The notes under the pieces are model-generated. The model was not told the DNA's origin. It saw only the letters and a program-made list of their open reading frames with translations, and did not search any database. A stretch of DNA of 64,000 nt, taken from NCBI RefSeq assembly GCF_014203555.1, contig NZ_JACHJH010000002.1, forward strand, positions 404,791 through 468,790, given 5' to 3'. The number at the start of each line of letters is the position of its first letter. The first letter of the stretch is position 1. Made by a program: the position numbers and the translations under genes. Source of the DNA: Streptomyces olivoverticillatus. Its GTDB lineage: Bacteria; Actinomycetota; Actinomycetes; Streptomycetales; Streptomycetaceae. This document shows, one piece after another, positions 35,747 through 46,370 of this stretch.

Positions 35747-35777
35747 TTGTGGGGCTCATCCTGCTTGCGGTTACTAT
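35747..35777 (+). promoter_or_regulatory. Possible tig promoter
   Basis: TTGTGG, 19 nt, TACTAT, about 100 nt before tig. The spacing is long for a vegetative promoter, so this is tentative. Confidence 0.3.
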
Positions 35778-35879
35778 GCAAGCTGCGCGTCTGTGTGTCT
35801 TCGTACCGGGCGCGGTCCGCTGGACGTCAGCATCCGCTGAACAGCAGAAACCCAAAGTCAGCCCCAAGGAGACCGAACC

Positions 35880-37253
35880 GTGAAGAGCGCCGTGGAGACC
35901 CTGAACCCGACTCGGGTTCGGCTCACTGTCGAGGTGCCCTTCGAGGAGCTCAAGGCCAGCCTCGACGCGGCGTACAAGAAGATCAACCAGCAGGTCACGG
36001 TGAAGGGCTTCCGCCAGGGCAAGATCCCGGCCCGTGTCATCGACCAGCGGTTCGGCCGCGGTGCGGTCCTCGAGGAGGCCGTCAACGACGCGCTTCCGAA
36101 GTTCTACACCGAGGCCGTCAACGAGGCCGAGCTCAACCCGCTGGGCCAGCCCGAGGTCGACATCACCGAGCTGAAGGACGGCGAGCTGCTGGCCTTCACC
36201 GCCGAGGTCGACATCCGCCCGGCCCTGGAGATCCCGGACTACTCCGGCATCGAGGTCACCGTCGACGCCACCGAGGTCACCGACGAGGACGTCGAGAAGT
36301 CGGTCGAGCAGCTGCGCGAGCGCTTCGCCACCACCGCTCCGGTCGAGCGCGCCGCGGCCGAGGGTGACATCGTCACCGTCGACCTCGAGGCCAAGGTCGA
36401 GGGCGAGGTCCTGGAGGACGGCGTCGCGTCCGACGTCGACTACACCATCGGCTCCGGCCAGCTGCTGGACGGCATCGACGACGCCGTGACGGGCCTGGAG
36501 GCCGGTGCCACCGCCACCTTCACCTCGCAGCTCAAGGGCGGCTCCGCCGAGGGCAAGGACGCCGAGATCAAGGTCGTCGTCAAGGCCGTCAAGGCCCGCG
36601 AACTGCCCGAGCTGGACGACGACTTCGCCCAGATGGCCAGCGAGTTCGACACCCTCGAGGAGCTCAAGGCGGACAGCCGCAAGCGCCTCGCGCGGATGAA
36701 GAAGTTCGACCAGGCCACCCAGGCTCAGGAGAAGGTCCTGGACGAGCTGCTCAAGCTGGTCGAGGTCCCGATGCCCGAGAAGCTGCTCGAGGACGAGGTC
36801 AACACCCGCAAGCACAACCTCGAGCACCACCAGCTCGGCCAGATCGGCATGACCCTCGAGAAGTACCTCGAGATGCAGGGCAAGTCCGCCGAGGAGTTCG
36901 ACGCCGAGCTCAAGGAGCAGGCCGAGAAGGGCATCAAGACCCAGTTCGTCCTCGACGAGATCGTCAACAAGGAGAAGGTCTCGGTCGGCCAGGAGGAGCT
37001 CACCGAGCACCTCATGCGCCGTGCCCAGTCCTCCGGCATGAGCCCCGACCAGTTCGCGCAGGCCGTCGTCGAGCAGGGCCAGGTCCCGATGCTCGTCGGT
37101 GAGGTCGCCCGCGGCAAGGCGCTCGCGACGGTCGTCGAGGCCGCCACGGTCAAGGACTCCAACGGCGAGGTCGTCGACCTCGAGGACGAGGACGAGACCG
37201 AGACCGCCGTGGAGACGGTCGAGGCCGCCGAAGAGGGCACCACCGAGGCCTGA
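35880..37253 (+). CDS. tig: Trigger factor, ribosome-bound chaperone
   Basis: 457 aa, GTG with AAGGAG 8 nt upstream. Ribosome-binding N-domain with signature GFRQGKIP (residues 43-50), FKBP-type prolyl isomerase domain (~150-245, [21 protein letters not shown]) and a helical chaperone C-domain, ending in a very acidic tail ([21 protein letters not shown]). Binds nascent chains at the exit tunnel. The order tig-clpP1-clpP2-clpX puts folding and degradation together, but a terminator and a separate clpP1 promoter region follow tig. Confidence 0.98.
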   Translation: MKSAVETLNPTRVRLTVEVPFEELKASLDAAYKKINQQVTVKGFRQGKIPARVIDQRFGRGAVLEEAVNDALPKFYTEAVNEAELNPLGQPEVDITELKDGELLAFTAEVDIRPALEIPDYSGIEVTVDATEVTDEDVEKSVEQLRERFATTAPVERAAAEGDIVTVDLEAKVEGEVLEDGVASDVDYTIGSGQLLDGIDDAVTGLEAGATATFTSQLKGGSAEGKDAEIKVVVKAVKARELPELDDDFAQMASEFDTLEELKADSRKRLARMKKFDQATQAQEKVLDELLKLVEVPMPEKLLEDEVNTRKHNLEHHQLGQIGMTLEKYLEMQGKSAEEFDAELKEQAEKGIKTQFVLDEIVNKEKVSVGQEELTEHLMRRAQSSGMSPDQFAQAVVEQGQVPMLVGEVARGKALATVVEAATVKDSNGEVVDLEDEDETETAVETVEAAEEGTTEA

Positions 37254-37268
37254 GCCTCACCCTGACGC

Positions 37269-37298
37269 GGGCCCCGTACGGAAATCCGTACGCGGCCC
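37269..37298 (+). terminator. Hairpin terminator after tig
   Basis: CGTACGG-AAAT-CCGTACG core, extended by GGGCC/GGCCC across one mismatch, 15 nt past the stop. Confidence 0.6.
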
Positions 37299-37410
37299 GT
37301 ACGGAGCCCTGACGCACGGGCCCGGACGGAGAACCCCCGCCGCTTTCCCGGCGGCGGTCCCCGGCCGGGCCCGCCGCGTCCCCGGGGCCACTGGGGAGGG
37401 TGGCCGAACC

Positions 37411-37426
37411 TGCGCTCAGAGCGAAC
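37411..37426. promoter_or_regulatory. ClgR-type activator box before clpP1
   Basis: TGCGCTCAGAGCGAAC, whose complement reads GTTCGC-N5-GCG, the ClgR motif reported for Streptomyces clp genes. It is centred about 58 nt upstream of the expected start point of the TAGGGT promoter at 37465-37470, a normal place for an activator. Confidence 0.72.
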
Positions 37427-37464
37427 AGTTCCTGATGCGGGATGGCGCCTGCCTACCAGCGCGT

Positions 37465-37470
37465 TAGGGT
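37465..37470 (+). promoter_or_regulatory. Putative -10 of the clpP1P2 promoter
   Basis: TAGGGT without a good -35 (GATGGC at 18-nt spacing), as expected for an activator-dependent promoter. Leader of about 120 nt to clpP1. Confidence 0.45.
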
Positions 37471-37594
37471 CCGTAGATACGAGGGCAGGGGAAGACTTGG
37501 CAGCGTGCCGGAAGAGGTTCCGGCCTTGCCGGCCCCGGTCCCCAGAGAAGACGCGGAGACGGCCCGTTGCCGTCAGAGACGAGCAGGTGGATAC

Positions 37595-38212
37595 GTGACG
37601 AATCTGATGCCTTCCGCCGCCGGTGAGATCGCCATCGGTGGTGGCCTCGGCGACCAGGTCTACAACCGGCTGCTCGGGGAGCGGATCATCTTCCTGGGCC
37701 AGCAGGTCGACGACGAGATCGCCAACAAGATCACCGCGCAGATGCTCCTCCTGGCCGCCGACCCGGACAAGGACATCTACCTCTACATCAACAGCCCCGG
37801 CGGTTCGGTGACGGCCGGCATGGCGGTCTACGACACCATGCAGTACATCCCGAACGACGTGGTCACCATCGGCATGGGCCTCGCCGCCTCGATGGGCCAG
37901 TTCCTGCTGACCGGCGGCACCGCGGGCAAGCGCTTCGCGCTGCCCAACACCGACATCCTCATGCACCAGGGCTCTGCGGGCCTCGGTGGCACCGCCTCGG
38001 ACATCAAGATCCAGGCCGAGCAGCTGCTCCGCACCAAGGAGCGCATGGCGAAGATCACCGCCGAGCACACCGGCCAGTCCGTGGAGACGATCATCCGCGA
38101 CGGTGACCGTGACCGCTGGTTCACCGCGGAGGAGGCCAAGGAGTACGGGATCATCGACGAGATCATCACGCACGCCTCCGGCGTTCCGGGCGGTGGCGGC
38201 ACCGGGGCCTAA
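37595..38212 (+). CDS. clpP1: ATP-dependent Clp protease proteolytic subunit ClpP1
   Basis: 205 aa. GTG at 37595 ([11 protein letters not shown]) follows AGGTGG; the later ATG at 37607 is the alternative. Serine peptidase ring subunit with Ser99 (GLAASMGQ), His124 (LMHQ) and Asp173 (DRDRWF). [10 protein letters not shown] and the C-terminal GGGGTGA are typical of Streptomyces ClpP1. The residue after HQ is Gly instead of the more usual Pro. Co-transcribed with clpP2 (54-nt gap); partners are ClpX and ClpC. ClgR-type control is predicted from the upstream box. Confidence 0.97.
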   Translation: MTNLMPSAAGEIAIGGGLGDQVYNRLLGERIIFLGQQVDDEIANKITAQMLLLAADPDKDIYLYINSPGGSVTAGMAVYDTMQYIPNDVVTIGMGLAASMGQFLLTGGTAGKRFALPNTDILMHQGSAGLGGTASDIKIQAEQLLRTKERMAKITAEHTGQSVETIIRDGDRDRWFTAEEAKEYGIIDEIITHASGVPGGGGTGA

Positions 38213-38266
38213 GACCCCGGCAGCACCGTCAGCCAGCCGCATTCCAGCCCACCGACCGCCATCAGG

Positions 38267-38935
38267 ATGGTGAACACCCGCATGAACATCTCGTCCCCCA
38301 GCGGCCTCTACACCGGCCCCCAGGCCGAAGCCCGCTACGTGGTGCCGCGCTTCGTCGAGCGCACCTCGCAGGGCGTGCGCGAGTACGACCCGTACGCGAA
38401 GCTCTTCGAAGAGCGCGTGATCTTCCTCGGCGTCCAGATCGACGACGCCTCCGCCAACGACGTCATGGCGCAGCTGCTGTGCCTGGAGTCGATGGACCCC
38501 GACCGGGACATCTCGATCTACATCAACTCGCCCGGCGGCTCGTTCACCGCGCTGACCGCGATCTACGACACGATGCAGTTCGTGAAGCCGGACATCCAGA
38601 CGGTCTGCATGGGCCAGGCGGCCTCCGCCGCGGCCATCCTGCTGGCGGCCGGCACGCCCGGCAAGCGGATGGCCCTGCCCAACGCCCGTGTGCTGATCCA
38701 CCAGCCCTCCAGCCAGACGGGCCGCGAGCAGCTCTCCGACCTGGAGATCGCCGCCAAGGAGATCATGCGGATGCGCACGCAGCTGGAGGAGATGCTGGCC
38801 AAGCACTCCACCCAGCCGATCGAGAAGATCCGCGACGACATCGAGCGTGACAAGATCCTCACCGCCGAGGACGCGCTGGCGTACGGTCTGGTCGACCAGA
38901 TCGTCTCCACGCGCAAGTCGTCCGTAGCGGTCTGA
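38267..38935 (+). CDS. clpP2: ATP-dependent Clp protease proteolytic subunit ClpP2
   Basis: 222 aa from the ATG at 38267; AGG abuts this codon, so the ATG at 38282 (MNISSPSG) may be the true start. Ser120 (GQAASAAA), His145 (LIHQPS) and Asp195 (ERDKIL) complete the triad. Together with ClpP1 it is expected to form a mixed tetradecamer, as in other actinobacteria. The N-terminal ~25 residues are likely a processed propeptide. Downstream hairpins separate it from clpX. Confidence 0.96.
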   Translation: MVNTRMNISSPSGLYTGPQAEARYVVPRFVERTSQGVREYDPYAKLFEERVIFLGVQIDDASANDVMAQLLCLESMDPDRDISIYINSPGGSFTALTAIYDTMQFVKPDIQTVCMGQAASAAAILLAAGTPGKRMALPNARVLIHQPSSQTGREQLSDLEIAAKEIMRMRTQLEEMLAKHSTQPIEKIRDDIERDKILTAEDALAYGLVDQIVSTRKSSVAV

Positions 38936-38955
38936 GACCGGTCTTCCGACCGGTC
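38936..38955 (+). terminator. Hairpin between clpP2 and clpX
   Basis: GACCGGTC-TTCC-GACCGGTC, immediately after the clpP2 stop and followed by a second GC-rich dyad. Terminator or attenuator; clpX may therefore have its own promoter in the 186-nt gap. Confidence 0.55.
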
Positions 38956-39121
38956 CGGGGCCTGCCCCCGGCCGGTCCCGGCCACCGCGCACGCCGGCGG
39001 TCCCTCCTTGGCCGAGTAGGGCCAAGGGGGGCCCGCGCGGGGGGCACGGCAAGGTACCGTCGATAGGCAAGCACCCGGGTTCGCAGAGCAAGGCGGATCC
39101 CAGGCGAAGGGGAAGCACCTC

Positions 39122-40408
<1,287 letters not shown>

Positions 40409-40436
40409 CGCGCCCGCCGTACGAAGGTACGAAGCA

Positions 40437-40473
40437 AAGGGGGCGCCCGGCCGTGACGGCCGGGCGCCCCCTT
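40437..40473. terminator. Bidirectional hairpin terminator
   Basis: Perfect 17-bp arms with a TGA loop, flanked by AA/TT, between convergent clpX and the first triplet gene. Confidence 0.88.
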
Positions 40474-40488
40474 GTCGTGTCACGGGCT

Positions 40489-41412
40489 TTACGGGATCTC
40501 CACCCGGGCCGCCGTACGGACCTTGGCCGTGAGCGCCGCGGCGTCCTCGATGGACGTGGACTCGCCTGAGATGACCGCTGACGCGTCCGTGAGGATGGTG
40601 AGGCCCACCGTGGAGTGGTCCGCCCAGAAGCAGAGCGGCATCACGACGTCCCTTGAGGCCTTGGTGCCGGAGTAGGTGGCGTTCTGGCACTTCATCACGG
40701 TGTCGGAGTCCATACCGGCGGGGGTGACCTTCTGCGGGCTGCCCATGAACTCCACTTTGCCGCCGTCATCGGTGGTCTGCTTGGCCTTGTTGGCCTCGAA
40801 GAAGCCGTTCACCACCACCTCGGGGTCCTTCACCTCGCCCCAAGCGCCCTTGAACTGCAGGAATTTCATGTTCGCGCCCTGGCCGGTCTCGTAATCGGCC
40901 CCGACGGTCTGCGCGTTGGCCACGCCGAGCGCCTTGATCTGCGCCATGTCACCGGAGTCGAAGCCGCCGCCCTGCTTGGTGGTGCTCTTGTGGTAGTCGG
41001 CCGGTATGGAGTCGGGCACGGTGAGCTTGTAGCGCTTGCCGGCCGGGGCGGGCGTGCTGCCGCCTGTTCCGCCCTGGTGCCGGCCGTTGTCCTTCTTGGC
41101 GGAGTCGTGGTGGCTGCCGCCCTTGAAGAGCAGCATGCCGCCCGCCACGATCGCGCCGACCAGGACGAGTGCCCCGGCCGCGATGGCTATCGCCTTGCCC
41201 TTGCCGCCGCCTTGCGGCGGGGCCGGCGGCGGATAGGGAGGGGGCATTCCGGGCTGTCCGTAGGGCTGTTGCGGGAACGCGCCGTACGGGCCCGGCTGCT
41301 GCGGATACCCATAGGGGCCGGGCTGTGCGGGGCCGCCGCCCTGGCCGTAGGGGTACGGCTGCTGAGGCGGCTGCGGCGGTCCGCCGTACGGGCCCGGCTG
41401 GGTGTAGCTCAT
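40489..41412 (-). CDS. Single-pass membrane protein of the clpX-valS triplet, member A
   Basis: 307 aa, ATG with GAGGGAA upstream. Residues 1-~68 are a disordered Pro/Gly/Gln/Tyr-rich cytoplasmic region with QPGPYG repeats. One membrane helix (KGKAIAIAAGALVLVGAIVAGGMLLF, ~70-97) is followed by an external linker (KGGSHHDSAKKD) and a ~200-residue outer domain. The outer domain ends with the motif VMKC...PLCFWADHSTVGL, shared with the two neighbours: two conserved Cys, likely a disulfide, and CxWxDxSxxG. Family unknown to me; function unknown. Last gene in a same-strand tandem of three paralogs. Confidence 0.85.
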   Translation of the reverse strand: MSYTQPGPYGGPPQPPQQPYPYGQGGGPAQPGPYGYPQQPGPYGAFPQQPYGQPGMPPPYPPPAPPQGGGKGKAIAIAAGALVLVGAIVAGGMLLFKGGSHHDSAKKDNGRHQGGTGGSTPAPAGKRYKLTVPDSIPADYHKSTTKQGGGFDSGDMAQIKALGVANAQTVGADYETGQGANMKFLQFKGAWGEVKDPEVVVNGFFEANKAKQTTDDGGKVEFMGSPQKVTPAGMDSDTVMKCQNATYSGTKASRDVVMPLCFWADHSTVGLTILTDASAVISGESTSIEDAAALTAKVRTAARVEIP

Positions 41413-41502
41413 CTGGGTTCCCTCGTGAAATACGCTCTGATCGGCGGTGACTTCGACCGGGGAATCCTGTCACGAGCGCCGGGACCCGCTGCCCGGCCGG
41501 GC

Positions 41503-42492
41503 TCACTTCTCCTTGCGCACCTCAGTGCGGACCTTGGCCGCGGTCTCCGAGAGGTCCTTGGCGGACATCACGTCGCCGGTCGCGGAGGCGGACGAGTCGA
41601 TGCCGCCCGACACCTTCGTCACCTGGTGCTCGACGACGCCGATGGCGCTGGTGTCGCCCCAAACGCAGGTGCTGACCTCGCTGACAGCACTCATGGCGCC
41701 CATGGTCGAAGTGCTCTTCTGCGTCAGGCACTTCATCACGGCGCCGTCGAAGCCGCTCGGGTGGTAGACGGCGGTCGGCGAGGTGGTCTCGATCGTGGCC
41801 TTCACCGTCTGCTGGATCTTCTTCTGGTTCTCGTCCATCACCGCGAGCATCGCGTCCACGGCCTTCGCCGGGTCGGCGACCTCGCCGTAGACGCCGGTCA
41901 CCCTCAGCTTCTGCTTATTGGTGTTGGCGTACACCCCCTTGACGCCCGTGCCGTTGGCGATGCCGATCTGCTTGGCCTTGGCGTCGTTGGTGAGGTCCTC
42001 GGTCTCCTTGCCGCCGGTGACCGCGTCCTTGGTGTACTGGCCGTCGAGGAGCGTGGCCGGCAGGACCATTGTGTACGGCTTCACCTTGCCGCCGTTGCCA
42101 CTGTCACCTCCGCCGTTGCCGACGGAGCTGCTGCCGCCGCCCCCGCCGTGGCTGCCGCCCTTGAAGAACAGGACGCCGCCGACGATGGCGCCGACCACGA
42201 CGAGCGCACCGACGGCGATCCCGATGGCCTTGCCCTTGCCGCCGCCCTGCGGCGGGGGCGGCGGTGGGTACCCGCCCGGCATGCCCGGCTGGCCGTACGG
42301 CTGCTGCTGCGGTGCGCCGTACGGGCCCGGCTGCTGGGGCGCGCCGTACGGCGGGGGCTGCTGGCCGTAGGCCGGGGGCTGCTGGGGGTAGCCGTAGCCG
42401 GGCTGGCCGGGGGCGCCGCCCTGGCCGTACGGGTTGGGGCCCTGGGGAGGCTGGGGCGGCTGGCCGTACGGGCCCGGCTGGTTGTAGCTCAT
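41503..42492 (-). CDS. Single-pass membrane protein of the clpX-valS triplet, member B
   Basis: 329 aa, ATG at 42492 with GAGGA upstream. Same layout as members A and C: MSYNQPGPYG start, ~85-residue Pro/Gly/Gln/Tyr-rich region, conserved KGKAIGIAVGALVVVGAIVGGVLFF helix, then a Gly/Ser linker and outer domain. VMKC...STCVWGDTSAIGV carries the conserved Cys pair and CxWxDxSxxG. This is the most diverged outer domain of the three, with a longer glycine linker (GGGGGSSSVGNGGGDSGNGG). Function unknown. Confidence 0.85.
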   Translation of the reverse strand: MSYNQPGPYGQPPQPPQGPNPYGQGGAPGQPGYGYPQQPPAYGQQPPPYGAPQQPGPYGAPQQQPYGQPGMPGGYPPPPPPQGGGKGKAIGIAVGALVVVGAIVGGVLFFKGGSHGGGGGSSSVGNGGGDSGNGGKVKPYTMVLPATLLDGQYTKDAVTGGKETEDLTNDAKAKQIGIANGTGVKGVYANTNKQKLRVTGVYGEVADPAKAVDAMLAVMDENQKKIQQTVKATIETTSPTAVYHPSGFDGAVMKCLTQKSTSTMGAMSAVSEVSTCVWGDTSAIGVVEHQVTKVSGGIDSSASATGDVMSAKDLSETAAKVRTEVRKEK

Positions 42493-42606
42493 CGTGTCCT
42501 CTTCGGAGCGGGTCTCTCGCGCGTTGGTATCCGGCCATCCTTCCTGATGGCTTATCCCGGCTTTACCGCGGGGAGGCAACGGTTCGGGAACAGTGCGGGG
42601 TTGGGG

Positions 42607-43533
42607 TCAGCCGACTTCGACGCGTACGTCCGCTCGGAGCTTTGCCGTCCGGTTTGCGGCCTCTTCGACGCTGAGGTCCTGCCCCTGGACGAGCAGACTG
42701 GCGTCCAGGGCGAAGACGGCTCCGACGGTGCTGTGGTCGCCCCAGATGCACAGCGGCATCCTGATCGGGTGGTCGCCGGTGTTCTGGTCGGTCCACTTGG
42801 TGATCTGGCACTTCATCACGGCGTCCCCGATGCCGTCCGGCGTCATGCGCTGCGGGCTGCCCTCGAGTTCGGTCTTCATGCTGGGGTCGGTGTCGTGTGC
42901 GGCCCCGGTTGCCACGTCCCGGAACATGCCGTCCACCACGGCCTCCGGGTCCTTCACCTCGTCACCCCAGGCGCCGGTGAACCTGAGCATCTTCTGGGAG
43001 GTCTTGTCCCCCTCGGTCTTGTATGCGGCCGTGAGGGTCTGCGGGTTGGTGACCCCGCGGTTGCGGAGGGCGGCCAGGTCCTTGGAGTCGAAGCCGCCCC
43101 CGGGGTCGGTGGCGTCCTTCTTGTACTCCCCGGCGACCGTGTCGGGAGCGGTGAGCTTGTAGCGCTTCGCGGCGGGCGTGGCCGGCGCGCTGGTGGAGGG
43201 CGCCGGCGTGGTGCCGCCGACGGGCTTGTTGCTCGCACTGGCGTGGTGGCTGCCGCCCTTGAAGAGCAGCATGCCGCCCGCCACGATCGCGCCGACCAGG
43301 ACGAGTGCCCCGGCCGCGATGGCTATCGCCTTGCCCTTGCCGCCGCCCTGCGGAGGGACCGGCGGCGGATACAGAGGGGGTATTCCAGGCATGCCGGGCT
43401 GCCCGGGCCCGGGCCCGTAGCCGTATCCCTGGCCCTGGCCCTGGACCGGCTGGGCATAGGGGTTGGGCTGCTGGGGCGGCGGCCCGTAGGGGCCTGGCTG
43501 CTGCCCGTACGGGCCCGGCTGGTGGTGGCTCAT
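42607..43533 (-). CDS. Single-pass membrane protein of the clpX-valS triplet, member C
   Basis: 308 aa, ATG at 43533 with GGGA about 4 nt upstream. N-terminal MSHHQPGPYGQQPGPYG repeats, membrane helix nearly identical to member A (GGKGKAIAIAAGALVLVGAIVAGGMLLFK), outer domain with VMKC...PLCIWGDHSTVGAVF. Closest to member A, with similar SPQxxTPxGxxxxxVMKC and FDSxDxAxxxxxGVxNxQT blocks, so A and C look like the younger duplication. First gene of the tandem; divergent from valS by 158 nt. Confidence 0.85.
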   Translation of the reverse strand: MSHHQPGPYGQQPGPYGPPPQQPNPYAQPVQGQGQGYGYGPGPGQPGMPGIPPLYPPPVPPQGGGKGKAIAIAAGALVLVGAIVAGGMLLFKGGSHHASASNKPVGGTTPAPSTSAPATPAAKRYKLTAPDTVAGEYKKDATDPGGGFDSKDLAALRNRGVTNPQTLTAAYKTEGDKTSQKMLRFTGAWGDEVKDPEAVVDGMFRDVATGAAHDTDPSMKTELEGSPQRMTPDGIGDAVMKCQITKWTDQNTGDHPIRMPLCIWGDHSTVGAVFALDASLLVQGQDLSVEEAANRTAKLRADVRVEVG

Positions 43534-43679
43534 CGTGTCCCGGCGTTCTCCGCGCCGCGGAACGAGCGCCGCGGCAGTGATGACAGGTCCCCGACATCCT
43601 TGCCGATCATCCGTCGGCTCCGTGCGGCGGGGCGGCGCCCCGGCCCCGAATCGGTTCGTGAGCTGTCACCCCCTCCCCG

Positions 43680-43685
43680 TAGAAT
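43680..43685 (+). promoter_or_regulatory. Putative -10 of a leaderless valS promoter
   Basis: TAGAAT ends 6 nt before the valS GTG; the intervening bases are pyrimidine-rich with no Shine-Dalgarno. Confidence 0.6.
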
Positions 43686-43691
43686 TCCCCC

Positions 43692-46370
43692 GTGACCGAG
43701 AACACTCAGCAGAGCCCCGACCGCGGGCCGATGGACAGCGCCCCCGAACTGCCGACCCAGTACGCGCCGGCCGAGGTAGAGGGGCCGCTGTACGAGCGCT
43801 GGGTAGAGCGCGGTTACTTCGAGGCGGACGCGAAGAGCGACAAAGAGCCGTACACCATCGTCATCCCCCCGCCGAACGTCACGGGCTCCCTCCACCTGGG
43901 CCACGCCTTCGAGCACACGCTGATCGACGCCCTGACCCGGCGCAAGCGGATGCAGGGCTTCGAGGTCCTGTGGCAGCCCGGCATGGACCACGCCGGCATC
44001 GCCACGCAGAACGTGGTCGAGCGCGAGCTCGCCAAGGAGGGCAAGTCCCGCCACGACCTCGGCCGCGAGGCGTTCGTCGAGCGCGTGTGGCAGTGGAAGG
44101 CCGAGTCCGGCGGCCAGATCTCCGGCCAGATGCGCCGTCTGGGTGACGGCGTGGCCTGGAGCCGCGAGCGCTTCACCATGGACGAGGGCCTCTCCAAGGC
44201 CGTCCAGACGATCTTCAAGAAGCTCTACGACGACGAGCTGATCTACCGCGCCGAGCGCATCATCAACTGGTGCCCGCGCTGCCTGACCGCCATCTCCGAC
44301 ATCGAGGTGGAGTACCAGGACGACGACGGCGAGCTCGTCTCCATCCGCTACGGCGAGGGTGACGCCTCCATCGTCGTCGCCACGACCCGCGCCGAGACGA
44401 TGCTCGGCGACACCGCCGTGGCCGTCCACCCCGAGGACGAGCGCTACAAGCACCTCGTCGGCACCGAGATCGAGCTGCCGCTCACCGGCCGCCGCATCCC
44501 GGTCGTCGCCGACGAGCACGTCGACCCCGAGTTCGGCACGGGCGCCGTCAAGGTCACCCCGGCCCACGACCCGAACGACTTCGAGATCGGCCGACGGCAC
44601 GACCTGCCGTCGCTCACCGTTCTCGACGAGCACGGTGTCATCACCGTCCACGGCCCCTTCCTCGGCCTGGACCGCTTCGAGGCCCGTTCCACGATCGTCG
44701 GCGCCCTGCGCGCCGAGGGCCGGATCGTCGCCGAGAAGCGCCCGTACACCCACTCCGTCGGCCACTGCTCGCGCTGCAAGACGACGCTGGAGCCGCGTCA
44801 GTCCATGCAGTGGTGGGTCAAGGTCGGCCCGCTGGCCGAGGCCGCCAGCAAGGCCGTGCGCGAGGGCGACGTCGCCATCCACCCCAAGGAGATGGAGTCC
44901 CGCTACTTCGGCTGGGTCGACAACCTCCACGACTGGTGCATCTCGCGCCAGCTGTGGTGGGGCCACCGCATCCCCGTCTGGTACGGCCCCAACGGCGAGA
45001 TGGTCTGCGTCGGACCGGACGACGAGGCGCCCACCGGCGAGGGCTGGCACCAGGAGACCGACGTCCTGGACACCTGGTTCTCCTCCGGCCTGTGGCCCTT
45101 CTCCACGCTCGGCTGGCCCGAGAAGACCGAGAGCGTCGCGAAGTTCTACCCGAACTCCGTGCTCGTCACCGGCTACGACATCCTCTTCTTCTGGGTCGTC
45201 CGGATGATGATGTTCGGCCTCTACGCGATGGACGGCACCCCGCCGTTCCACACCATCGCCCTGCACGGCATGGTCCGCGACCAGTTCGGCAAGAAGATGT
45301 CGAAGTCCTTCGGCAACGCGGTCAACCCGCTGGACTGGATGGACAAGTACGGCTCCGACGCCGTCCGCTTCACCCTCGCCCGCGGCGCCAACCCCGGCGT
45401 GGACGTGCCGATCGGCGAGGACTGGGTCCAGGGCTCGCGGAACTTCGCGAACAAGCTCTGGAACGCCACGCGCTTCGCCATGATGAACGGCGCCACCGTC
45501 GAGGGCGAGCTGCCGGCCGCGGACCGGCTGTCGGCCACCGACCGCTGGATCCTCTCCCGCCTCAACTCGGTCGTCGCCGAGGTGGACGCGTACTACGACG
45601 ACTACCAGTTCGCCAAGCTCTCCGACACCCTGTTCCACTTCGCGTGGGACGAGGTCTTCGACTGGTACGTCGAGCTGTCCAAGGCCACCTTCGCCAAGGG
45701 CGGCCCCGAGGCCGAGGTCTCGCGCCGCGTCCTCGGCGAGGTCCTCGACGTCACGCTGCGCCTGCTGCACCCGGTCGTCCCGTTCGTCACCGAGACGCTG
45801 TGGACCACCCTCACCGGGCGCGAGTCCGTGGTCATCGCCGACTGGCCGGCCACTGTGCTCGTTCCTGGGGCTGACGCCCCGGGCGGCTTCCGCGACGCGG
45901 CGGCCGAGCAGGAGATCGCCACCGTCCAGCAGGTCGTCACCGAGGTCCGCCGCTTCCGCTCCGACCAGGGCCTGCAGCCGGGCCAGAAGGTCCCGGCCCG
46001 GCTGGACCTGACCGGCACGGCGCTCGCGGCCCACGAGGACGCGATGCGGTCGCTGCTGCGCCTGCAGCCGGCCGGCGAGGGCTTCTCCGCCACCGCCTCG
46101 CTCCCCGTCGCCGGCGCCACCGTCGCCCTCGACCTGTCCGGCACGATCGACGTGGAGGCCGAGCGCAAGCGCCTGGCCAAGGCGCTGGCCGCGGCCGAGA
46201 AGGACAAGGCGCAGTCCACGGCCAAGCTGGGCAACGAGGCGTTCCTGGCGAAGGCCGCCGAGGCCGCCGTGGAGAAGATCCGCAAGCGGCTGGAGACGGC
46301 CGAGGCCGACATCGAGCGGATCACCGCTCAGCTGGCGGCCCTGCCTGGCGGTAACGGGACCACGGCCTAG
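43692..46370 (+). CDS. valS: Valyl-tRNA synthetase
   Basis: 892 aa, GTG start. Class I synthetase charging tRNA-Val. HIGH-type motif HLGH at residues 68-71 ([18 protein letters not shown]), CP1 editing domain, KMSKS at 535-539, anticodon-binding domain, and C-terminal coiled coil (~825-892) that grips the tRNA. The leaderless-type -10 and absence of a Shine-Dalgarno argue against T-box or leader control. The last 50 nt of the gene overlap the 3' end of the convergent membrane protein gene. Confidence 0.98.
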   Translation: MTENTQQSPDRGPMDSAPELPTQYAPAEVEGPLYERWVERGYFEADAKSDKEPYTIVIPPPNVTGSLHLGHAFEHTLIDALTRRKRMQGFEVLWQPGMDHAGIATQNVVERELAKEGKSRHDLGREAFVERVWQWKAESGGQISGQMRRLGDGVAWSRERFTMDEGLSKAVQTIFKKLYDDELIYRAERIINWCPRCLTAISDIEVEYQDDDGELVSIRYGEGDASIVVATTRAETMLGDTAVAVHPEDERYKHLVGTEIELPLTGRRIPVVADEHVDPEFGTGAVKVTPAHDPNDFEIGRRHDLPSLTVLDEHGVITVHGPFLGLDRFEARSTIVGALRAEGRIVAEKRPYTHSVGHCSRCKTTLEPRQSMQWWVKVGPLAEAASKAVREGDVAIHPKEMESRYFGWVDNLHDWCISRQLWWGHRIPVWYGPNGEMVCVGPDDEAPTGEGWHQETDVLDTWFSSGLWPFSTLGWPEKTESVAKFYPNSVLVTGYDILFFWVVRMMMFGLYAMDGTPPFHTIALHGMVRDQFGKKMSKSFGNAVNPLDWMDKYGSDAVRFTLARGANPGVDVPIGEDWVQGSRNFANKLWNATRFAMMNGATVEGELPAADRLSATDRWILSRLNSVVAEVDAYYDDYQFAKLSDTLFHFAWDEVFDWYVELSKATFAKGGPEAEVSRRVLGEVLDVTLRLLHPVVPFVTETLWTTLTGRESVVIADWPATVLVPGADAPGGFRDAAAEQEIATVQQVVTEVRRFRSDQGLQPGQKVPARLDLTGTALAAHEDAMRSLLRLQPAGEGFSATASLPVAGATVALDLSGTIDVEAERKRLAKALAAAEKDKAQSTAKLGNEAFLAKAAEAAVEKIRKRLETAEADIERITAQLAALPGGNGTTA

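Noticed and set aside
37470..37530. SigR promoter before clpP1
   Set aside because: The GGAAG...GTT pair there is 22 nt apart, too far for SigR.
40489..43533. Reading the triplet as one broken gene with frameshifts
   Set aside because: Each member has its own start with ribosome site, full domain set and stop.
43530..46034. 834-codon minus-strand open frame antisense to valS
   Set aside because: valS is certain; the antisense frame has biased composition and no recognisable domain.
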